This document shows, piece by piece, positions 12,450 through 16,914 of a DNA stretch of 16,914 bases. Below the pieces are notes generated by a model. That model did not search any database. It was not told the origin of the DNA and saw only the letters and a program-made list of their open reading frames with translations. How positions within the stretch are numbered: position 1 is the first letter of the stretch; each line of letters opens with the position of its first letter. The position numbers were made by a program, and so were the translations under genes. The stretch covers positions 1 to 16,914 of the forward strand of contig ONNU01000152.1 of assembly GCA_900319255.1 (NCBI GenBank). Direction: 5' to 3'. The DNA comes from an uncultured Eubacteriales bacterium (GTDB lineage Bacteria > Bacillota > Clostridia > Oscillospirales > Acutalibacteraceae).

Positions 12450-13262
12450 ATGAGTAAAATAGAGATAAGTCACCTGACAGTCGATTATGTCGAAAAGAAA
12501 AAAAGCTTTACTGCCTTGAAGGACGTGAGCTTCAAGATTGAGGAAGGCGAATTTGTCAGTATCATCGGATCCAGCGGCTGCGGAAAAAGCACTCTGCTCA
12601 GCATCCTCGAGGGTATCAATTCCCCCACCGCCGGTGAGATACTGATAGACGGCGAGCCAATACGCGGAACAGGAACAGACCGCGGAGTTGTATTCCAGCA
12701 CTATTCACTGTTCCCCTGGATGACCGCAAGAAAGAATGTGGCGTTCGGGATCAAGCAGGTCAATAAGGAGGCAAGCCGGTCTGAACGTCTTAAAATAGCT
12801 GATGAATTTCTCGAAAAGGTAGGGCTTGAGCAATTCAAGAATAAATATCCCTCCCAGCTCTCCGGCGGAATGCAGCAGCGTGTTGCAATCGCAAGAGCGC
12901 TGGCGATGGATACGGATATCCTGCTCATGGATGAGCCCTTCGGAGCGATAGATGCGAAAAACCGCACTATCCTCCAGGAGCTTCTTCTGGAGCTTTGGGA
13001 GGGCGACGGTACAAAGACCAGAAAGACCGTTGTATTCGTCACCCACGATATAGACGAGGCTATCCTGCTTTCCGACAGGATAGTGATGATGACAGCGAAT
13101 CCCGGACAGGTGTTCAGGGAGATAGATGTCCCCTTTGAGCGTCCGAGAAACCGCGGACAGCTTGTGCAGACTAAGGAGTATACAAATTTCAGAAACAAGC
13201 TTCTTGCTCTGTTTTACAGTGATATTGCCGAAAAGATCGGCGGCGAGGAGGTGGTGCTGTAA
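12450..13262 (+). CDS. ABC transporter ATP-binding protein (SsuB/TauB type)
   Basis: A 270-residue ATPase with Walker A GSSGCGKST (40-48), the Q-loop in VVFQHYSLFPWMT, the signature LSGGMQQR (137-144), Walker B ILLMDEP (157-163) and the switch histidine H199 in VFVTHD. The Q-loop region and size are those of nitrate/sulfonate/taurine importers. The start at 12450 has AAGGA close by and gives a normal N-terminus. An in-frame ATG at 12420 would add ten residues. It powers uptake through the permease that overlaps its stop codon by one base (TAATG). Confidence 0.93.
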   Translation: MSKIEISHLTVDYVEKKKSFTALKDVSFKIEEGEFVSIIGSSGCGKSTLLSILEGINSPTAGEILIDGEPIRGTGTDRGVVFQHYSLFPWMTARKNVAFGIKQVNKEASRSERLKIADEFLEKVGLEQFKNKYPSQLSGGMQQRVAIARALAMDTDILLMDEPFGAIDAKNRTILQELLLELWEGDGTKTRKTVVFVTHDIDEAILLSDRIVMMTANPGQVFREIDVPFERPRNRGQLVQTKEYTNFRNKLLALFYSDIAEKIGGEEVVL

Positions 13263-14182
13263 TGACGGTAAAGCAAAGATATCTGAGAGTTGTTCATGGA
13301 TTGTTTATTGTGTTTTTACTGATACAGCTCATCCCCGATAAGCTTACCACTGAGACCTATGCAGGCTATGCGATATGGTTTGTAATAGGAGTAGAGGTGC
13401 TGACGCTGATCATTTCAGCTCTTATCAAAAAGCCTGCGTCACTTAATCTTTTTGTTGATATAGTAGCCTTTATCTACGGACTGCTTATCGCATGGACGCT
13501 GGCAACAGCAAAATTCAGTATTTTAAAGCCGGCGCTTTTCCCGCCCCCGGGCAAGGTGTTCTGGCAGGCAGTGGAGGATTATGACAAGATCCTTGTCAAT
13601 ATCCAAAGCTCTGTGGGGATCATACTGCAGGGTTATCTGCTGGCGATAATAATAGCAGTTCCGCTGGGACTTTTTCTCGGCTGGAGCGCAAGGCTCGGAG
13701 GAGCTGCGACCTACATTTCAAAGTTTCTCGGCGCAATACCGCCGATCGTATATATACCCTACGGCATCGCGCTGCTTCCCACCTTCCGCAGCGTTTCAGT
13801 ATTCGTAATTTTTCTTGCGACCTTCTGGCCTGTGCTGGGAGGAACCATGAGCGGCGTGATGAACGTAGAAAAAAAGACCATAGATTCCGCAAAGGTGCTT
13901 AATGTCAACAGATTCACAATGCTGTTTTCTATAATGCTTCCCGCATCCCTCCAGCAGATCTTCATAGGCTGCAATCAGGGTCTGACGGTATCCTTTGTAC
14001 TGCTGACCTCAGCGGAGATGATAGGCGCTCAGAGCGGACTTGGCTATTACATAAAGAATTATTCCGATTTCGGTGATTATACAAGAACGATAGTCGGTCT
14101 GATAGTTGTGGGAATCGTGATAGTGATCATTTCATTTATATTCAACAGGATACAGAAATTCCTGCTTCGCTGGAAGGTATAG
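13262..14182 (+). CDS. ABC transporter permease (SsuC/TauC type)
   Basis: A 306-residue inner membrane protein. Three hydrophobic segments in the first 85 residues precede the standard permease domain (PF00528, about 110-300). That domain carries the cytoplasmic coupling region, where the familiar EAA loop appears as MNVEKKTIDSAKVLNVNRF. The N-terminal addition is longer than in E. coli SsuC and resembles Firmicute members. It is translationally coupled to the ATPase gene, and porC follows 11 bases after its stop, so the importer and the oxidoreductase share one transcript. Confidence 0.9.
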   Translation: MTVKQRYLRVVHGLFIVFLLIQLIPDKLTTETYAGYAIWFVIGVEVLTLIISALIKKPASLNLFVDIVAFIYGLLIAWTLATAKFSILKPALFPPPGKVFWQAVEDYDKILVNIQSSVGIILQGYLLAIIIAVPLGLFLGWSARLGGAATYISKFLGAIPPIVYIPYGIALLPTFRSVSVFVIFLATFWPVLGGTMSGVMNVEKKTIDSAKVLNVNRFTMLFSIMLPASLQQIFIGCNQGLTVSFVLLTSAEMIGAQSGLGYYIKNYSDFGDYTRTIVGLIVVGIVIVIISFIFNRIQKFLLRWKV

Positions 14183-14193
14183 GAGGAAAGACA

Positions 14194-14715
14194 ATGACTG
14201 AAATAATATGGCACGGCAGGGGAGGCCAGGGAGCCTTCACCGCCGCAAGACTTCTCGGAGAAGCGTATTCATTCAATGACGGAGCATATGCCCTTGCCTT
14301 TCCGTCCTTCGGTCCCGAGCGCAGGGGAGCGCCCATAAGAGCCTTCACAAAGCTTGATACAAAGCCTGTGGGCAACCGCAGCGAGGTAAAGAAAGCGGAT
14401 TTCAGCATATTCCTTGATGATACGCTGTATACCGATGCAGCCCTTCAGGAGCTGAAGGAGGGCGGAAGGATCCTTCTCAATACCAGAAAGAGGATAGACT
14501 CCCCCTCTGTGATAACCGTAGACGCGGACAGCATAGCAGAGAAATATCTCGGGCTGCCGATAACCAATACCATACTTCTTGGCGTACTCGCAGCGGCAGG
14601 CGGAGTTGTTTCTGTGGAGGATATCTGCAAAGCGATAGAGCTTTCGATGCCTGAAAGACTGTCGGCAAAAAACACAGCCGCCGTAAGGGCAGCATATGAG
14701 GAGGTAAAAGCGTGA
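14194..14715 (+). CDS. porC: 2-oxoacid:ferredoxin oxidoreductase, gamma subunit
   Basis: This 173-residue subunit of a four-subunit TPP-dependent enzyme oxidises a 2-oxoacid to acyl-CoA and CO2 and reduces ferredoxin. The N-terminal WHGRGGQGAFTAARLLGEA and the FPSFGPERRGAPIRAF segment are diagnostic of the gamma domain (PF01558). AGGAGG stands before the start. The gene order gamma-delta-alpha-beta is that of anaerobic POR and VOR operons. Pyruvate is the default substrate. Because mccB releases 2-oxobutyrate, that acid is an attractive alternative, but sequence cannot decide. Confidence 0.9.
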   Translation: MTEIIWHGRGGQGAFTAARLLGEAYSFNDGAYALAFPSFGPERRGAPIRAFTKLDTKPVGNRSEVKKADFSIFLDDTLYTDAALQELKEGGRILLNTRKRIDSPSVITVDADSIAEKYLGLPITNTILLGVLAAAGGVVSVEDICKAIELSMPERLSAKNTAAVRAAYEEVKA

Positions 14716-15008
14716 AACCCTATCTGAGAGATAAGATCCCCGCATCATTTGATGAAATACCGGAGACTACCTCCTATGAAGCAGGATATCTTGTAACGAA
14801 AAACGCAGGCTGGCGCAATGTCAGACCGGTGATAGACCCGCAGAAATGCGTAGGCTGTCTTAACTGTTATCTATACTGTCCGGATGGTGTTATATACAAA
14901 AAGGACGGCAAGGCAGCGATAGATTATGACTTCTGCAAGGGCTGCGGCATCTGTAAAAAGATATGCAGACCCGGAGCAATAAGGATGGAGGCGGAAAAGG
15001 ATGGCTAA
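14712..15008 (+). CDS. porD: 2-oxoacid:ferredoxin oxidoreductase, delta subunit (2[4Fe-4S])
   Basis: A 98-residue ferredoxin-like subunit that passes electrons from the TPP site to external ferredoxin. Two cluster motifs are visible, CVGCLNCYLYCP and CKGCGICKKICRPGAI, each with the four-cysteine spacing of a [4Fe-4S] site. The start is GTG at 14712, overlapping the porC stop (GTGA), and GAGGAGG stands upstream. It overlaps porA by eight bases. Ferredoxin-linked electrons could support sulfite or other reductive sulfur steps, but this is inference. Confidence 0.92.
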   Translation: MKPYLRDKIPASFDEIPETTSYEAGYLVTKNAGWRNVRPVIDPQKCVGCLNCYLYCPDGVIYKKDGKAAIDYDFCKGCGICKKICRPGAIRMEAEKDG

Positions 15009-16173
15009 AAAATTCTTATCAGGCAACGAAGCCTTTGCATACGGTATCCGTCTTGCAAGACCTCAGGTAATCTCCGCATATCCCATCACTCCCCAGACGA
15101 TAGTTGTAGAAAAGCTTTCGGAGTTTGTGGAGGACGGCAGCCTGAAAGCTGAATTCATCCATGTGGAAAGCGAGCATTCAGCCCTGTCCTGTGCAATGGG
15201 AGCGTCCTCAGTGGGCGCAAGGGCGTTTACAGCGACCTCATCCCAGGGACTGCTTTATATGGCAGAATGTCTTCCCTATGCAGCAGGCGGACGCTTTCCC
15301 ATAGTAATGATGGATGCAAACCGTTCCACAGCACTTCCGTGGAATATCTACGGCGACCAGAGAGATTCGATCTCCCAGCTTGACAGCGGCTGGATCCAGG
15401 CATACGCTGAAAACGCTCAGGAAGCCCTTGATCTTGCGCTGCAAAGCTTTTACATAGCAGAACATAAAAGCGTAAGCACACCCTTTATGGCAAACCTTGA
15501 CGGCTTTGTGCTGACGCATACATATGAGGTTGTTGATGTTCCGTCTCAGGAGCAGGCAGATGAATTCCTGCCGCCCTTTGAAACGGAGAATAAGATGTCC
15601 TTTGAGCAGCCGAAAAACCTTGGCTTCTCCGCAGGACCCGACAGCAATTTCATCTTTAAATATAAGGAGCATACAGGCATACTGAATGCAAAGAAAATAA
15701 TCAAGGAGGCTGAAAGCCGTTTTGCAGAGATCTTCGGCAGACAGTACACCGGTCTGACAGAGGGCTACCGTACAGATGATGCCGAATATATCCTGATAAC
15801 ACTGGGCAGTATATCAGGGCTTGTGCGTGAAACAGTGGATAAGCTTCGCAATGAGGGCAAAAAGGTCGGCTTGCTCAGACTTCGCTACCTGCGTCCCTTC
15901 CCGGATGAGGAGATCGCCGCAGCTGTCAGAAATGCAAGGGCAGTCGCAGTGCTTGAAAAGGATATCTCCTTCGGCAGCGAGGGCACAGTTTATACCAATG
16001 TAAATTCCGCTCTTCATAAGGCAGGAATAAATATCCCTTCGTCAGATTATATCGGAGGTCTCGGGGGAAAGAATATCTCAGCCGGAGAAATAGAGGAAAT
16101 ATACAGCGAGCTTGAACAGCAGAAAACAGGCGTGTATTTTATCGGCATCGGAGGTGGACAAAGTGGCAGTTAA
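15001..16173 (+). CDS. porA: 2-oxoacid:ferredoxin oxidoreductase, alpha subunit
   Basis: A 390-residue alpha subunit (PF01855 core plus C-terminal transketolase-like domain). The typical AYPITPQT (about 25-32), FIHVESEHSALS and FTATSSQGLLYMAE segments are present. The C-terminal half has the LRYLRPFP and AVLEKDISFGSEG stretches seen in PorA and VorA. The start overlaps the porD end. The length is normal and no frameshift is seen. Confidence 0.94.
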   Translation: MAKKFLSGNEAFAYGIRLARPQVISAYPITPQTIVVEKLSEFVEDGSLKAEFIHVESEHSALSCAMGASSVGARAFTATSSQGLLYMAECLPYAAGGRFPIVMMDANRSTALPWNIYGDQRDSISQLDSGWIQAYAENAQEALDLALQSFYIAEHKSVSTPFMANLDGFVLTHTYEVVDVPSQEQADEFLPPFETENKMSFEQPKNLGFSAGPDSNFIFKYKEHTGILNAKKIIKEAESRFAEIFGRQYTGLTEGYRTDDAEYILITLGSISGLVRETVDKLRNEGKKVGLLRLRYLRPFPDEEIAAAVRNARAVAVLEKDISFGSEGTVYTNVNSALHKAGINIPSSDYIGGLGGKNISAGEIEEIYSELEQQKTGVYFIGIGGGQSGS

Positions 16174-16914
16174 TGCAAAAACGCTGAATGAAACGGAATT
16201 TTTCTACGGACATAAGGCCTGCGCAGGCTGCGGCGGAAGTCTTGCGGTGAGGATAGCGCTGAAGGTTCTTGGCGAAAGATCCATCGCTGTGATACCTGCG
16301 GGCTGTATGTCAGCGGTAGGCTTCAATTTCCCGCAGCTTTGCTTCGGCAATAATGCGATAATCTCCACCTTTGCCGGCACAGCATCAATGCTTACCGGTG
16401 TTGAAGCCGGACTCCGCGCGCAGGGAATAACAGATTTCCATGCCGTAGGCTTTGCAGGGGACGGCGGCACAGCTGATATCGGACTGCAGGCTTTGTCAGG
16501 CGCGATAGACAGGAATGACGATATCCTGTATATCTGTTACGATAACGAAGCGTATATGAACACGGGCATACAGAAAAGCTCCCTTACACCCTTCGGCGCA
16601 AGGACAACTACGACCCCTGCCGGAAAGAATATACACGGCAATCTTAAACAGAAGAAAAATATGTTTGAGATCGTAGCCGCTCATGGCATCCCCTATGCGG
16701 CAACCGCAAGTGTGGGTTATCTTAATGACTTCATGCGAAAGGTCGAAAAAGCCAAAAGCATAAGAGGCACAAAATACATTCATATTCTTGCCCCCTGTCC
16801 TACAGGCTGGGGCATAAAGACAGATGACACGGTGGAAATAGCCAAAGAGGTAGTTGACTGCGGACTGTGGTATCTTGCGGAATATGAAAACGGCAGCTTT
16901 ACGCTGAACCACGA
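16163..16914 (+). CDS. porB: 2-oxoacid:ferredoxin oxidoreductase, beta subunit (3' end outside window)
   Basis: An open frame of about 250 codons runs to the window end without a stop, so the gene is cut. It starts with GTG at 16163, overlapping the porA stop, with GGAGGT seven bases upstream (16150-16155). The TPP-binding beta subunit is shown by HKACAGCGGSLAVR near the start (cluster-type cysteines), FAGDGGTADIGLQAL (the TPP-magnesium motif) and YDNEAYMNTGIQ, the family signature after it. Later come TPAGKN and LAPCPTGW. About 250 residues are visible of an expected 280-320, so most of the protein is present. Confidence 0.93.
   Translation, partial: MAVNAKTLNETEFFYGHKACAGCGGSLAVRIALKVLGERSIAVIPAGCMSAVGFNFPQLCFGNNAIISTFAGTASMLTGVEAGLRAQGITDFHAVGFAGDGGTADIGLQALSGAIDRNDDILYICYDNEAYMNTGIQKSSLTPFGARTTTTPAGKNIHGNLKQKKNMFEIVAAHGIPYAATASVGYLNDFMRKVEKAKSIRGTKYIHILAPCPTGWGIKTDDTVEIAKEVVDCGLWYLAEYENGSFTLNH

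Noticed and set aside
1..16914. CRISPR arrays, tRNA or rRNA genes, transposases, phage genes
   Set aside because: None seen. The only tandem repeats are the two short heptamer arrays, and there is no integrase or transposase frame.

Overview
The window looks like chromosomal DNA of a low-to-mid-GC anaerobic Firmicute, most like a Ruminococcus or other Oscillospiraceae member. The reasons are Firmicute-type AGGAGG ribosome sites, LuxS, a MccA/MccB pair, a four-subunit ferredoxin-dependent 2-oxoacid oxidoreductase and an orphan ECF S component. This placement is inference. Nearly all recognisable genes serve sulfur amino acid acquisition and recycling, and all but one lie on the + strand.

Region 1 (1-1325) is mostly non-coding. 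It holds a degenerate repeat-bearing stretch, one small minus-strand gene (45 aa) with its own terminator, and a divergent promoter region full of dyads that drives the first sulfur operon. Region 2 (1326-9261) holds cysK, a leucine-carboxyl-methyltransferase-family enzyme, metK, luxS, mccB, mccA, a LysR regulator and an amidohydrolase. MetK, LuxS, MccA and MccB make up most of the methionine-to-cysteine (reverse transsulfuration) route; the SAH nucleosidase is not in the window. CysK makes cysteine directly from sulfide. Region 3 (9262-9800) is an intergenic stretch with two heptamer repeat arrays around a GC-rich element, closed by a strong terminator. Region 4 (9802-16914, running off the window) is a second operon: operator and promoter, a highly structured 5' leader RNA, a tiny Cys/Met-rich peptide and a terminator. 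These are followed by an ECF S component, a lipoprotein with six CC pairs, a sulfonate/NMT1-type ABC importer (lipoprotein, ATPase, permease) and the porCDAB oxidoreductase. The porB reading frame is cut by the window end.

The most interesting feature is regulatory. Two places in the window carry what reads as a cysteine-sensing transcription attenuator. In each, a short ORF with clustered Cys codons is followed by an intrinsic terminator directly before the next gene, and the 5' arm of the terminator can instead pair with leader sequence. At 2262-2473 (before the methyltransferase gene) the ORF has CCMCC, and an 11-bp perfect antiterminator overlaps the terminator arm. At 10073-10236 (before the ECF/ABC/por operon) a 37-residue peptide has 8 Cys and 8 Met. 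A third, weaker candidate leader peptide ending in Cys precedes cysK. The second operon adds an unassigned pseudoknotted leader RNA, and both operon promoters share the motif ACCTACTA-N5-ATAGG. Together these suggest a sulfur regulon with layered control: a DNA-binding repressor or activator, a candidate riboswitch, and ribosome-mediated attenuation on Cys and perhaps Met codons.
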